Origin: Arthrobacter_H rhombi
Lineage (GTDB): Bacteria; Actinomycetota; Actinomycetes; Actinomycetales; Micrococcaceae
Assembly: GCF_039526245.1 (NCBI RefSeq)
Contig: NZ_BAAAIV010000004.1
Span: 370,740-434,739, forward strand
DNA length: 64,000 nt
Direction of reading: 5' to 3'
The notes beneath the pieces were generated by a model. The model saw only the letters and a list, made by a program, of their open reading frames with translations. It made no database searches and was not told the DNA's origin. Numbering within the stretch: position 1 is the stretch's first letter; the number at the start of each line of letters is the position of its first letter. A program made the position numbers and the translations under genes. Positions 17,963-26,654 of the stretch are shown one piece after another.

Positions 17963-19513
17963 ATGGTGCGTGGTGACGGAAAGCTTTCACATGATCTTTT
18001 GTCCGACGAGAAGGGCCCCCAGGACGAATGCGGGGTCTTCGGGGTCTGGGCTCCCGGCGAGGACGTAGCCAAGCTGGCCTATTACGGCCTCTATGCCATC
18101 CAGCACCGCGGCCAGGAGTCGGCAGGCATCGCGACCTCCGACGGGCAGCGGATCAACGTCTACAAGGACATGGGGCTGGTGTCCCAGGTGTTCGACGAGA
18201 ACACGCTGAATTCGATGACCGGCCACATCGCGGTCGGCCACTGCAGGTACTCCACGACGGGCGCCAGCCACTGGGCCAACGCCCAGCCGACCCTGGGTGC
18301 CACGGCAGAGGGGACGGTCGCCCTGGCCCACAACGGCAACCTGATCAACTCCGCCGAACTGATGGACATGGTCGTCGCCGAGCAGGGTGCCAAGTTCCGC
18401 GGTGAACTCGCCCAGGGCAACACCACCGACACCGCGTTGGTCACCGCCTTGTTGGCCGGCCAGGAGGGCACCACCTTCGAGGAGACCGCCCTGGCGCTGC
18501 TGCCGCAGCTCAAGGGGGCGTTCAGCTTCGTCTTCATGACCGAGGGGACCCTCTACGCGGCCCGCGACCCGCACGGTGTCCGCCCACTGGTGCTCGGCCG
18601 GCTGGAGCGCGGCTGGGTCGTGGCCTCGGAGCAGTCGGGCCTGGCAACGGTCGGCGCCAGCTTCATCCGCGAGATCCAGCCGGGTGAGTTCATCGCCATC
18701 GACGAAGAGGGCATCCGCTCCCAGCGATTCGCCGAGGCCACCCCGGCCCACTGCGTTTTCGAATACGTCTACCTCGCCCGCCCGGACGCATCCATCAACG
18801 GCCGCTCGGTCTACGAGTCCCGGGTGGAGATGGGCCGCCAGCTGGCCCGGGAGAACGCCGCCGACGCCGACATCGTCATCCCCGTCCCGGAGTCGGGCAC
18901 CCCGGCAGCCATCGGCTTCGCCGAGGAATCGGGCATCCCGTTCGCCCACGGATTCGTGAAGAACGCCTACGTCGGACGAACCTTCATCCAGCCCTCGCAG
19001 ACCCTGCGCCAACTGGGCATCAAGCTCAAGCTCAACGCGCTGGAGCCGGTGATCCGCGGCAAGCGGGTCATCGTCGTCGACGACTCGATCGTGCGCGGCA
19101 ACACCCAGCGCGCCGTGGTGCGGATGCTGCGCGAGGCCGGCGCCGCCGAGATCCACGTGAAGATCTCCTCCCCGCCCATCAAGTGGCCCTGCTTCTACGG
19201 CATCGACTTCGCCTCCCGCGCCGAGCTCATCGCCAACGGTGCGACGATCGAGGAGATCACCACCTCCGTGGCCGCCGATTCGCTGGCCTACATCTCCGAG
19301 GACGGCATGATCGCCGCCACCGAACAGCCGCGCGAACGCCTGTGCACCGCCTGCTTCTCCGGAAAATACCCCATCGAACTGCCCGACCAGGACCGACTCG
19401 GCAAGAACCTGCTCGAGCGTCCGAACGCCGGCAGCGACGGCTGCGACCCGGGACCGGACGCAGAATTCGAGGATTCCCTCACCCCCGCCGACAAGACCCC
19501 GAATTCGAAGTAA
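17963..19513 (+). CDS. purF: Amidophosphoribosyltransferase
   Basis: PurF makes phosphoribosylamine from PRPP and glutamine, the committed step of purine synthesis. A short propeptide precedes Cys in DECGVFGVW, the N-terminal nucleophile of the glutaminase domain. ALQ-type sequence IQHRGQESAGIA and ARDPHGVRPLVLG follow. The phosphoribosyltransferase half holds the PRPP loop VIVVDDSIVRGNT. The C-terminus (RLCTACFSGKYPIELP) retains Cys residues typical of the iron-sulfur-containing group. I prefer the ATG at 17963 because the resulting N-terminus (VRGDGKLSHDLL) matches relatives; an ATG at 17954 is possible. purM follows after 13 nt. Confidence 0.96.
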   Translation: MVRGDGKLSHDLLSDEKGPQDECGVFGVWAPGEDVAKLAYYGLYAIQHRGQESAGIATSDGQRINVYKDMGLVSQVFDENTLNSMTGHIAVGHCRYSTTGASHWANAQPTLGATAEGTVALAHNGNLINSAELMDMVVAEQGAKFRGELAQGNTTDTALVTALLAGQEGTTFEETALALLPQLKGAFSFVFMTEGTLYAARDPHGVRPLVLGRLERGWVVASEQSGLATVGASFIREIQPGEFIAIDEEGIRSQRFAEATPAHCVFEYVYLARPDASINGRSVYESRVEMGRQLARENAADADIVIPVPESGTPAAIGFAEESGIPFAHGFVKNAYVGRTFIQPSQTLRQLGIKLKLNALEPVIRGKRVIVVDDSIVRGNTQRAVVRMLREAGAAEIHVKISSPPIKWPCFYGIDFASRAELIANGATIEEITTSVAADSLAYISEDGMIAATEQPRERLCTACFSGKYPIELPDQDRLGKNLLERPNAGSDGCDPGPDAEFEDSLTPADKTPNSK

Positions 19514-19526
19514 GGACGCCTGACGC

Positions 19527-20669
19527 ATGACATCCTCCCAGCCCGAATCCGCCGGCATCACCTACGCCTCCGCAGGTGTGGACGTCGAGGCCGGTGACCG
19601 CGCCGTCGAACTCATGAAGGGCGCCATCAAGGCCACCCACAACGAGTCGGTCCTCGGCGGCGTCGGCGGTTTCGCCGGCCTCTTCGATGCCAGCGCGCTG
19701 GTCTCCTACAAGAAGCCGCTGCTCGCCACGTCCACCGACGGCGTCGGGACCAAGGTCGCGATCGCCCAGGCCATGGACATCCACCACACCATCGGCCAGG
19801 ACCTGGTGGGCATGGTCGTCGACGACATCGTCGTGGTCGGTGCCAAGCCCTTGTTCATGACCGACTACATCGCCTGCGGCAAGGTGGTCCCCGAGCGGAT
19901 CGCCGACATCGTGCGCGGCATCGCCGAGGGCTGCTCGATGGCCGGCACCGCACTGGTCGGCGGGGAAACCGCCGAGCATCCGGGCCTGCTGGGCGAGCAT
20001 GACTACGACGTCGCAGGTGCTGCCACCGGCGTCGTCGAGGCCGATGCCCTGTTGGGCCCCGAACGCGTGCGCTCCGGCGACGCGGTCATCGCCATGGCCT
20101 CTTCCGGCATCCACTCCAACGGCTACTCCCTGGTCCGCCGGGTCATCAACCACGCCGGGTGGGCCCTGGACCGCGAGGTCTCGGAGCTGGGCCGCACCCT
20201 GGGCGAGGAGCTGCTGGTCCCGACCCGCATCTACACCTCCGACTGCCTGGACCTCATGGACCATCTGAACGTCGATGGGGCTTCCGTGCTGCACGGCTTC
20301 AGCCACGTCACCGGCGGCGGCCTGGCCGCCAACCTGGCCCGCGTGCTGCCGCAGGGCCTGATGGCCACGGTCGAGCGGTCCACCTGGTCCCTGCCGGCGA
20401 TCTTCTCGCTGGTCGGCGAACTGGGCGGCGTCCCGCAGGCAGACCTCGAGCGGACGCTGAACCTCGGCGTGGGCATGATCGCGATCGTGGATGGCGACGC
20501 GGCGCAGGCCGCAGTAGCCCGGTTGAATGAGCGCGGCGTCCCGGCCTGGGTCGCCGGAACCGTCGGGGCCATCACCGACGACGCGGCCTCCAGCGGCGCC
20601 GATTTCGTCCAGGGCGCGAAGGGAGTCGACGGCGGGGCCGTCCTCATGCGCGGAGCCTACGCGGGCTGA
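19527..20669 (+). CDS. purM: Phosphoribosylformylglycinamidine cyclo-ligase (AIR synthase)
   Basis: PurM closes the imidazole ring of AIR with ATP, step five of purine synthesis. The 380-residue protein shows TYASAGVDVEAGDRAVEL, the GGFAGLFD motif, STDGVGTKVAIA, the conserved GGETAEHPGL, ASSGIHSNGYSLVR, and HGFSHVTGGGLAANLAR. AAGGAC lies upstream of the ATG. It is cotranscribed with purF. The stop is followed after seven bases by an assembly gap, so the 3' end of the operon is not visible. Confidence 0.97.
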   Translation: MTSSQPESAGITYASAGVDVEAGDRAVELMKGAIKATHNESVLGGVGGFAGLFDASALVSYKKPLLATSTDGVGTKVAIAQAMDIHHTIGQDLVGMVVDDIVVVGAKPLFMTDYIACGKVVPERIADIVRGIAEGCSMAGTALVGGETAEHPGLLGEHDYDVAGAATGVVEADALLGPERVRSGDAVIAMASSGIHSNGYSLVRRVINHAGWALDREVSELGRTLGEELLVPTRIYTSDCLDLMDHLNVDGASVLHGFSHVTGGGLAANLARVLPQGLMATVERSTWSLPAIFSLVGELGGVPQADLERTLNLGVGMIAIVDGDAAQAAVARLNERGVPAWVAGTVGAITDDAASSGADFVQGAKGVDGGAVLMRGAYAG

Positions 20670-20676
20670 TTCCCGC

Positions 20677-20708
20677 NNNNNNNNNNNNNNNNNNNNNNNN
20701 NNNNNNNN
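20677..20708. other. Assembly gap (32 N)
   Basis: A run of N between the convergent purM and sirtuin stop codons. Like the gap at 11561, it sits where a bidirectional terminator would be expected. Confidence 0.98.
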
Positions 20709-20729
20709 GAAACCGGCGGCCATTCCCGT

Positions 20730-21656
20730 TCACGGGGCAGGCAGCGTCGCGACCAGCTCCCGTAGTGCCGGGGTGACCCGGGTGCGCCAGCGCCAGTCTG
20801 CCTTGGCATCGCCACGGCTGGGCCCACCATTGATGATGGCGACCTGACGCCCGGCAGCCACGGCGTTGAGCACCAGCTTGTAGCCGCTCATCACGGCCAG
20901 GCTGGAGCCGATGACCAGCAGGCCCGTGGAGGCCTCTTCGAGGCGGCGCACAGCTTCCTTGCGCTCCGCGGGTACGTTTTCCCCGAAGTATACGACGTCG
21001 GGTTTGAGCTCGAGGCTGCCGCAGGAGAGGCAACCCACCATGGTGAAGTCGGCGATCTGGTCATCGGAGAGCATCACGTCACCGTCGGGGTTCACGGAAT
21101 CCGGATCCACGACGATGCGCTCGAGGTATCCGGGATTGGCCGCGGCCAGGCGCTGGTCCAGGCCGGGACGGGATTCCACGGCACCGCAGTTCAGGCACTT
21201 GACCTCGTCCAGGTCACCGTGCAGGGTCACCACATCCGGGGAACCCGCCCGCCGATGCAGGCCGTCCACGTTCTGGGTGACCACGCCATGCACGGCGCCT
21301 GCTCCTTGCAGTTCGGCCAGCAGCCGGTGTCCCTCGTTGGGTTCCGCGATGGCCATACGCCGCCAGCCAACGAAGCTGCGGGCCCAATAGCGTTGACGGG
21401 CCGCCGGATCGTGCTTGAACTCCTGGTAGGTCATCGGCCGATGGGACCGCAACGAGCCGCGGGGGCCGCGGTAGTCGGGGATCCCGGAATCGGTGGAGAT
21501 GCCGGCCCCGGTCAACGCGAGGACGGAGCCGCGCTCCAGCATGGCGGCAATTCCTGCACGGGCGATGTCCGCGTCCTGGGCTGGTGCCGTCTCGGCGACG
21601 ACGCGCTCGATGGACCGGATGGCCGCCCGGTGGGCAGTGGCGATGGGGAGATCCAT
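20730..21656 (-). CDS. Sir2-family NAD-dependent protein deacylase (sirtuin)
   Basis: A sirtuin of 308 residues that removes acyl groups from lysine using NAD. It has the NAD-binding TGAGISTDSGIPDYRGPRG, the TQNVDGLH motif, the catalytic His in VTLHGDL, a four-Cys zinc site (CLNCG and CLSCG) separated by about 55 residues, and GSSLAVMSGY for cofactor binding. The interval between the two Cys pairs is longer than in CobB and contains an acidic segment, as in macromycete-type/class II sirtuins. GAGGA lies before the ATG. It lies downstream of DUF3073 but a terminator separates them (21680-21718). Deacetylase versus other deacylase activity cannot be decided. Confidence 0.93.
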   Translation of the reverse strand: MDLPIATAHRAAIRSIERVVAETAPAQDADIARAGIAAMLERGSVLALTGAGISTDSGIPDYRGPRGSLRSHRPMTYQEFKHDPAARQRYWARSFVGWRRMAIAEPNEGHRLLAELQGAGAVHGVVTQNVDGLHRRAGSPDVVTLHGDLDEVKCLNCGAVESRPGLDQRLAAANPGYLERIVVDPDSVNPDGDVMLSDDQIADFTMVGCLSCGSLELKPDVVYFGENVPAERKEAVRRLEEASTGLLVIGSSLAVMSGYKLVLNAVAAGRQVAIINGGPSRGDAKADWRWRTRVTPALRELVATLPAP

Positions 21657-21679
21657 GTCATCCTCGCTTCAGGGCACGA

Positions 21680-21718
21680 TAAAAGGCGCGGGCGGCCCCG
21701 AGGGACCGCCCGGCGCCT
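21680..21718 (-). terminator. Terminator downstream of DUF3073
   Basis: On the minus strand a 12-13-bp GC stem (AGGCGCCGGGCGG with one bulge against CCGCCCGCGCCT) is followed by TTTTAT. It ends DUF3073 transcription before the sirtuin gene. Confidence 0.75.
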
Positions 21719-21773
21719 CGGCACCGCTTGGGGTGGAAATCATCGCCGCCGCACCATCATGGCGCGAGGGGGG

Positions 21774-22001
21774 TCAGCCTAGTCGACGGGCTTCGCCGTC
21801 TTCGTCATCGCTGGAGTACCGCTTCCCATACTCCGCGTAATCCGCGTCGCTGGAATCATCGGCAGGTGAGGATGTCCGGGCGGCATGGCCTCGGCCACCA
21901 CCCAGCTCCTGTTGCAGGGCAGACAAATCGGTGGCCGGGGAATAGTACTTGATATCCCTGGCCTGCCGTGTCGCTTTTGCCTTCTGACGGCCGCGCCCCA
22001 T
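21774..22001 (-). CDS. DUF3073 family protein
   Basis: A 75-residue highly charged protein. The N-terminus GRGRQKAKATRQARDIKYYSP is the DUF3073 signature; the C-terminal half is Asp/Ser-rich and probably disordered. The family is restricted to actinobacteria, usually lies near purM, and has no known function. A G-rich ribosome site (AAGGGGG) precedes the ATG. Here a sirtuin gene and a gap separate it from purM. The strong N-terminal basic character would suit nucleic acid or ribosome binding, but this is speculative. Confidence 0.88.
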   Translation of the reverse strand: MGRGRQKAKATRQARDIKYYSPATDLSALQQELGGGRGHAARTSSPADDSSDADYAEYGKRYSSDDEDGEARRLG

Positions 22002-22197
22002 GGCGTGACCCCCTTTATCGCTAGATCCGGAGGTGGTTCCTCAATCCAAGAGGAAGGCCCCGGAGAATTTGGCTGTTTCTTTCGTATTCCTAGGTTAACA
22101 TGTTTCGACCCCGGACGCCGTCCCCGCACGGCCCGTTCCGGCCGCTAGAGTAGGTGGCAATACTCTCATCGCCGCACTTACCCTGAATGGAGCGACC

Positions 22198-22785
22198 GTG
22201 CAGGAGTCCAGCGACCGGCACGAGCCGTCCTACCAGCCTGCGCGTCCGGCCGAAACGCAGGGCGGCCATCGGTTCGGGATCGCACCGGGATGGCTTCTCA
22301 TCGGGGCCCTGGGCATCATCCTGATCCTTGTTTTCGGCATCACCCGGCTCACCCATGCCATGCAGGCGAACCCCGAGGCGTCGCCCACCGTCGCCCGGGA
22401 CCCGTCGCCGGGCATTGACGGGATCATCGCCGAGAATGCGCCCGCACACCAGTTCCAGGTCGGCGACTGCCTCGCCGACTTCACCTCACCCCTGGATCCG
22501 GCGACCATCGTGACCTGCACCACCCCGCATGGCGCCCAGCTGATCGGCGTCAAGACGCTGGATGATGTCCCCTACCCCGGGGATCCACGCGTGACCTCGA
22601 AGGCCGAAGCGGCCTGCCGCGCCATCCGGCTCGATCCCGGTTCCGCCTTGGAAGGCAACTGGAACTACGCGTTCAGCCGCCCCTCGGCGGGAACCTGGGA
22701 TGCCGGGGACCGCAGCGTCGCCTGCTTCCTTTCCCTGGAAGAGGGAACGACGACGGCATCCTTGCTGCCGTCGTCGTCCGCCTAG
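22198..22785 (+). CDS. Membrane-anchored septum-formation-like protein
   Basis: A 195-residue protein with a cytoplasmic polar N-terminus, one membrane helix (about residues 31-50, WLLIGALGIILILVFGI) and an extracellular domain. That domain resembles the 'septum formation' domain (PF13845): FQVGDCLADF, a Cys pair around VTCTTPHGAQLIG, then AACRAIRL and ACFLSLE; four Cys probably form two disulfides. GGAG lies five bases before the GTG start. It converges with clpB and the two genes share the palindrome CTAG as overlapping stop codons. The role in septation is inferred from the family name only. Confidence 0.75.
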   Translation: MQESSDRHEPSYQPARPAETQGGHRFGIAPGWLLIGALGIILILVFGITRLTHAMQANPEASPTVARDPSPGIDGIIAENAPAHQFQVGDCLADFTSPLDPATIVTCTTPHGAQLIGVKTLDDVPYPGDPRVTSKAEAACRAIRLDPGSALEGNWNYAFSRPSAGTWDAGDRSVACFLSLEEGTTTASLLPSSSA

Positions 22786-25388
22786 CCCTCTTCGGCTTCC
22801 GCGGCCGCTGAACGGGTGACCGTCAGGCCTTCTTCGCCCTCTGGCGCGTCGACCTCCACAGTGTCCCCATCGGCGATTCCGCCGGAGAGGACTGCCCGGG
22901 CGAGCCGGTCCCCGATCTCGCGCTGGACGAGCCGGCGCAAGGGCCTCGCACCATAGGCGGGGTCATATCCGGTCAGCGCCAGCCACTCCCGGGCCGCGTC
23001 GCTGACCTGCAGGACCAGCCGGCGTGCTGAGAGCCGCCGGGCCAGGATGGAGACCTGGATGTCCACGATCCGTCCCAGATCCTCGAGCGACAGCGGGTCG
23101 AAAAGGATGACGTCGTCGAGGCGGTTGAGGAACTCCGGTTTGAACGAGGCGTCCACCACGTTCATCACCGCCTGCTTCTTCGCCGCTTCGTCCAGCGACG
23201 GGTCAACGAGGAACTGCGACCCGAGGTTGGAGGTGAGCACCAGGATGACGTTGCGGAAATCCACCGTGCGCCCCTGGCCATCGGTCAGCCGCCCGTCGTC
23301 GAGCACCTGGAGCAGGATGTCGAACACTTCGGGGTGGGCCTTCTCCACCTCGTCGAGCAGGATCACCGAGTAGGGGCGGCGGCGCACGGCTTCGGTGAGC
23401 TGGCCACCTTCCTCGTATCCGACATATCCCGGAGGCGCACCGACGAGCCGGGAGACCGAATGCTTCTCGGCGTATTCGGACATGTCGATGCGCACCATGG
23501 CCCGTTCGTCGTCGAACAGGAAATCGGCCAGGGCCTTGGCCAGCTCCGTCTTGCCCACGCCGGTCGGCCCGAGAAACAGGAACGATCCGGTGGGCCGGTC
23601 GGGGTCGGAGATCCCGGCCCGGGAGCGGCGCACCGCGTCGGATACCGCTGCGACGGCGGATCGCTGGCCGATCAGCCGTTCTCCGAGCAGCGACTCCATG
23701 CCGAGCAGCTTCTGGCTCTCCCCCTGGAGCATGCGACCGGCCGGGATGCCCGTCCACGCCGAGATCACGTCGGCGATGTCATCGGCCGTGACCTCTTCGG
23801 AGACCATGGCTTCGGTGCGTACGTCCTGTTCCGCCGCCTGTGCCTGGTCCAGCTGGCGCTGGAGTTCCGGGATCTCCCCGTACAGCAGGCGCGAGGCCTT
23901 CTCGAGGTCACCGTCGCGTTGGAGGCGTTCGGCGCGGGAGCGCAGACCGTCGAGTTCGACCTTGAGGTCCCCGACCCGGTTCAGTCCGGCCTTTTCGGCT
24001 TCCCACCGGGCGTTCAGCGCATCGAGGCGCTCCCGTCGATCGGCCATCTCGGTGCGCAACGCTTCGAGTCGCTCGCGGGATGCCGCGTCGCTCTCGCCCT
24101 TGAGGGCAAGTTCCTCCATGGTCATGCGGTCCACGACCCGGCGGAGCTCGTCGATCTCCTCGGGCGCCGAGTCGATTTCCATGCGTAGCCGCGAGGCGGC
24201 CTCGTCGACGAGGTCGATGGCCTTGTCCGGCAGCTGCCGGCCCGAAATGTAGCGGTTGGACAACGTCGCGGCGGCCACGAGCGCGGAGTCGGCGATTTCG
24301 ACCTTGTGGTGGGCCTCGTAGCGTTCCTTCAGACCGCGCAGGATGCCGATCGTGTCCTGAACGCTGGGCTCCCCCACATAGACCTGGGCGAACCGGCGTT
24401 CGAGCGCGGGGTCCTTCTCGATGTTCTGGCGGTACTCGTCGAGCGTGGTCGCACCGATCAGGCGCAGTTCCCCGCGTGCCAGCATCGGCTTGAGCATGTT
24501 CCCGGCGTCCATCGCCCCTTCCGAGGCACCGGCACCGACGACTGTATGGATCTCATCGATGAACGTGACCACCTGGCCGTCGGAATCCCGGATTTCCTCG
24601 AGCACTGCCTTGAGGCGTTCCTCGAACTCGCCACGGTATTTCGCTCCGGCAATCATCGAGCCGAGATCCAGGGATACGAGCTTCTTGCCCCGCAGTGATT
24701 CGGGGACGTCGCCGGCCACCATGCGCTGGGCCAGTCCCTCCACCACGGCGGTCTTGCCGACGCCCGGCTCGCCAATGAGCACCGGGTTGTTCTTCGTACG
24801 CCGCGAGAGCACCTGGACCACCCGCCGGATTTCCGCGTCGCGGCCGATGACGGGATCCAGTTTTCCGGACCGGGCGATGGCCGTGAGGTCGGTACCGAAC
24901 TTCTCCAGTGCCTCGAAGGTGCTTTCGGGGTCCTCGGTGTCGCGTGGATTGTCGCCGCGCAGTCCCTCGACGGCCGCCTTCAGGGCCTCCGACGACGCCC
25001 CGGAATTGCGCAGGATCTGGCCTGCTGTCCCCGCGTCTGATGCCAACCCGAGCAGCAGGTGCTCGGCGGAAACCCTTCCGAACCCGAGATCGGTGGCGGC
25101 CTGGGTGGCCGAATTGATGACCTGCAGGAACGCGCGTGAGTACTGGGCCTGGGCGACAGTGGTGCCGGAGGAGGCGGGCAGGTCATGGATCGCGTTGCTG
25201 GCGGCAACGGAAACTATTTCCGGGTCCACGCCTGCCTTTTTCAACAACTCGACGGCGAGCGAGCCCCGTTCATCCATCAATGCCTTCAGCAGATGCGCCG
25301 GTTCCACCTGCGCATTTCCTGCGGTGGAGGCGTTCATGCCCGCGGCTGAGAGCGCTTCCTGGCTTTTGGTGGTGAATTTGGTGTCCAT
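22782..25388 (-). CDS. clpB: ClpB protein disaggregase
   Basis: ClpB is a hexameric AAA+ unfoldase that works with DnaK-DnaJ-GrpE to rescue aggregated protein. The 868-residue protein has an N-domain (1-~145), the first AAA+ domain (GEPGVGKTAV, FIDEIHT), a coiled-coil M domain with Arg/Glu/Leu-rich repeats (about 400-530), and the second AAA+ domain (GPTGVGKTELAKAL, ILLDEVEKAHPEV). The ATG at 25388 has GGAAAGGA upstream; a longer frame adds eight unconserved residues. A HAIR operator covers its -10 element (25425-25445), so it should be repressed by HspR and induced by heat. Confidence 0.97.
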   Translation of the reverse strand: MDTKFTTKSQEALSAAGMNASTAGNAQVEPAHLLKALMDERGSLAVELLKKAGVDPEIVSVAASNAIHDLPASSGTTVAQAQYSRAFLQVINSATQAATDLGFGRVSAEHLLLGLASDAGTAGQILRNSGASSEALKAAVEGLRGDNPRDTEDPESTFEALEKFGTDLTAIARSGKLDPVIGRDAEIRRVVQVLSRRTKNNPVLIGEPGVGKTAVVEGLAQRMVAGDVPESLRGKKLVSLDLGSMIAGAKYRGEFEERLKAVLEEIRDSDGQVVTFIDEIHTVVGAGASEGAMDAGNMLKPMLARGELRLIGATTLDEYRQNIEKDPALERRFAQVYVGEPSVQDTIGILRGLKERYEAHHKVEIADSALVAAATLSNRYISGRQLPDKAIDLVDEAASRLRMEIDSAPEEIDELRRVVDRMTMEELALKGESDAASRERLEALRTEMADRRERLDALNARWEAEKAGLNRVGDLKVELDGLRSRAERLQRDGDLEKASRLLYGEIPELQRQLDQAQAAEQDVRTEAMVSEEVTADDIADVISAWTGIPAGRMLQGESQKLLGMESLLGERLIGQRSAVAAVSDAVRRSRAGISDPDRPTGSFLFLGPTGVGKTELAKALADFLFDDERAMVRIDMSEYAEKHSVSRLVGAPPGYVGYEEGGQLTEAVRRRPYSVILLDEVEKAHPEVFDILLQVLDDGRLTDGQGRTVDFRNVILVLTSNLGSQFLVDPSLDEAAKKQAVMNVVDASFKPEFLNRLDDVILFDPLSLEDLGRIVDIQVSILARRLSARRLVLQVSDAAREWLALTGYDPAYGARPLRRLVQREIGDRLARAVLSGGIADGDTVEVDAPEGEEGLTVTRSAAAEAEEG

Positions 25389-25424
25389 GCGGATCCTTTC
25401 CTGGCAGTCCAACCCTTTTCAATA

Positions 25425-25445
25425 CTTGAGTCTACTACGCTCAAG
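25425..25445 (-). promoter_or_regulatory. HspR operator (HAIR) overlapping the clpB promoter
   Basis: CTTGAGT-N7-GCTCAAG matches the HAIR consensus CTTGAGT-N7-ACTCAAG with one mismatch. A -10 hexamer TAGACT (25434-25429 on the minus strand) lies wholly inside it, so HspR binding would block RNA polymerase. Confidence 0.9.
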
Positions 25446-25522
25446 TCTTGATCGGTGCGGATTATTCCCTGGGCATAGGCCCTCCGGACAGATCCCCCTC
25501 CCGGCGCACGGCCCACACGGGC

Positions 25523-25981
25523 TCACTGCGCGGCGGCGGCCGCCTCCAGGACGGAGATATCCAGCTTGTTCATCGGCATGAAGGCCTCGGCGACCCGTTG
25601 CGCGACCGCGGGATCCTCGCTGGACAGCAGCTCCGGCAGGCGCACGGGAACCACCTGCCAGGACACCCCGAAACGGTCCTTGAGCCATCCGCAACGTGAT
25701 TCTTCACCACCGGCCGTCAGCGCGTCCCAATAGTGGTCGATCTCGTCCTGCGTATCGCACATGATCTGGAACGAGACCGCCTCGTTGAAGGTGAACATCG
25801 GCCCACCATTGAGGGCGACGAACGACCGGCCGTCCAACTCGAAGGAGACCGTCATCGGAACATCCGGGTCCGGGCCGGGAGATTGGCCCAGGAGCCGGGA
25901 GTTCGGGAACAGGTCCGTGTAGAAGTGGGCGGCTTCCAGGCCACGGTCCTCGAACCACAGGCAATTGACGATGTCTTGCAT
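25523..25981 (-). CDS. VOC superfamily protein (PhnB-like)
   Basis: A 152-residue vicinal-oxygen-chelate-fold protein of the PhnB / '3-demethylubiquinone methyltransferase-like' type. It shows two beta-alpha-beta-beta-beta halves, with IVNCLWFEDRGLEAAHFYTDLF at the start, FELDGRSFVALNGGP in the middle, EIDHYWDALTAGGEESRCGWLKDRFGVSW in the second half, and the end PMNKLDI. Such proteins have no established activity. The ATG at 25981 follows GGGAGG at six bases; the upstream in-frame extension lacks a ribosome site. The 77 bp between its stop and the HAIR of clpB contain no other recognisable gene. Confidence 0.85.
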   Translation of the reverse strand: MQDIVNCLWFEDRGLEAAHFYTDLFPNSRLLGQSPGPDPDVPMTVSFELDGRSFVALNGGPMFTFNEAVSFQIMCDTQDEIDHYWDALTAGGEESRCGWLKDRFGVSWQVVPVRLPELLSSEDPAVAQRVAEAFMPMNKLDISVLEAAAAAQ

Positions 25982-26106
25982 GGGGAACCTCCCAGGTTCC
26001 GGACCCGGGCCACCGGCAGGCACGAAAAGGCTGGTTTCGGGGTGGCCATGCCGCGGACACCGCGGCCCACCCCCAATGTAGCCGCCTCGTCACCGCCGGG
26101 GAATAG

Positions 26107-26523
26107 TCAGGCGGCAGGGCCCATCGGCAGGCGCGACCCCGAGGGCACGATGACCTTGCCCAGCGGCACGAGGGATACCGGGATGAGCTTGAGGTTGGCG
26201 ATGCCCAGCGGGATCCCGATGATGCTGACGAACATCGGGATGGCCGTCAGCACGTGGCCGATGGCGATCCAAATGCCGGCGACAAGGATCCAGATGACGT
26301 TGCCCAGGGTCGAGAAGAAGCCGGTGCGACCGCCACGGTCCACGATCGTCCGCCCGAAGGGCCACAGCGCGTAGTTGGCGACGCGGAACGAAGCCAGCCC
26401 GAAGGGGATGGTCACGATCAGCAGGCAGCACACGATGCCGGCCAGCAGGTACCCCAGGGCCAGCCAGAGGCCGCCGAAGACCAGCCAGATGATGTTCAGG
26501 ATCAGGTTCACGGGTCCGCTCAT
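26107..26523 (-). CDS. yccF: YccF family inner membrane protein
   Basis: A 138-residue membrane protein with about four hydrophobic segments arranged as two related halves. The signature is NLILNIIWLVFGGLWLALGY, then IPFGLASFRVANYALWPFGR, and in the second half NVIWILVAGIWIAIGH with IPLGIANLKLIPVSLVPLGK, which is the YccF (DUF307) repeat. The function is unknown. The start follows GGAGGG in the sequence before the ATG; a CAGACT hexamer 7 nt upstream could alternatively give a leaderless mRNA. Confidence 0.9.
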   Translation of the reverse strand: MSGPVNLILNIIWLVFGGLWLALGYLLAGIVCCLLIVTIPFGLASFRVANYALWPFGRTIVDRGGRTGFFSTLGNVIWILVAGIWIAIGHVLTAIPMFVSIIGIPLGIANLKLIPVSLVPLGKVIVPSGSRLPMGPAA

Positions 26524-26642
26524 GCCCTCCAGTCTGCCCGTTGGATCCGCTCCCCGCCATCCGGGATCACCCTGGTTTCGCCGTCGTCCGCTTAAGTTTT
26601 GCTAACGATCATCGGCCGAACCCCGCATTTGGTACTGGACGG

Positions 26643-26648
26643 TAACCT
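26643..26648 (+). promoter_or_regulatory. -10 element TAACCT, leaderless promoter for the deacetylase
   Basis: TAACCT is followed by 6 nt and a GTG at 26655, supporting that start over the later ATG codons. Confidence 0.45.
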
Positions 26649-26654
26649 CAACGG

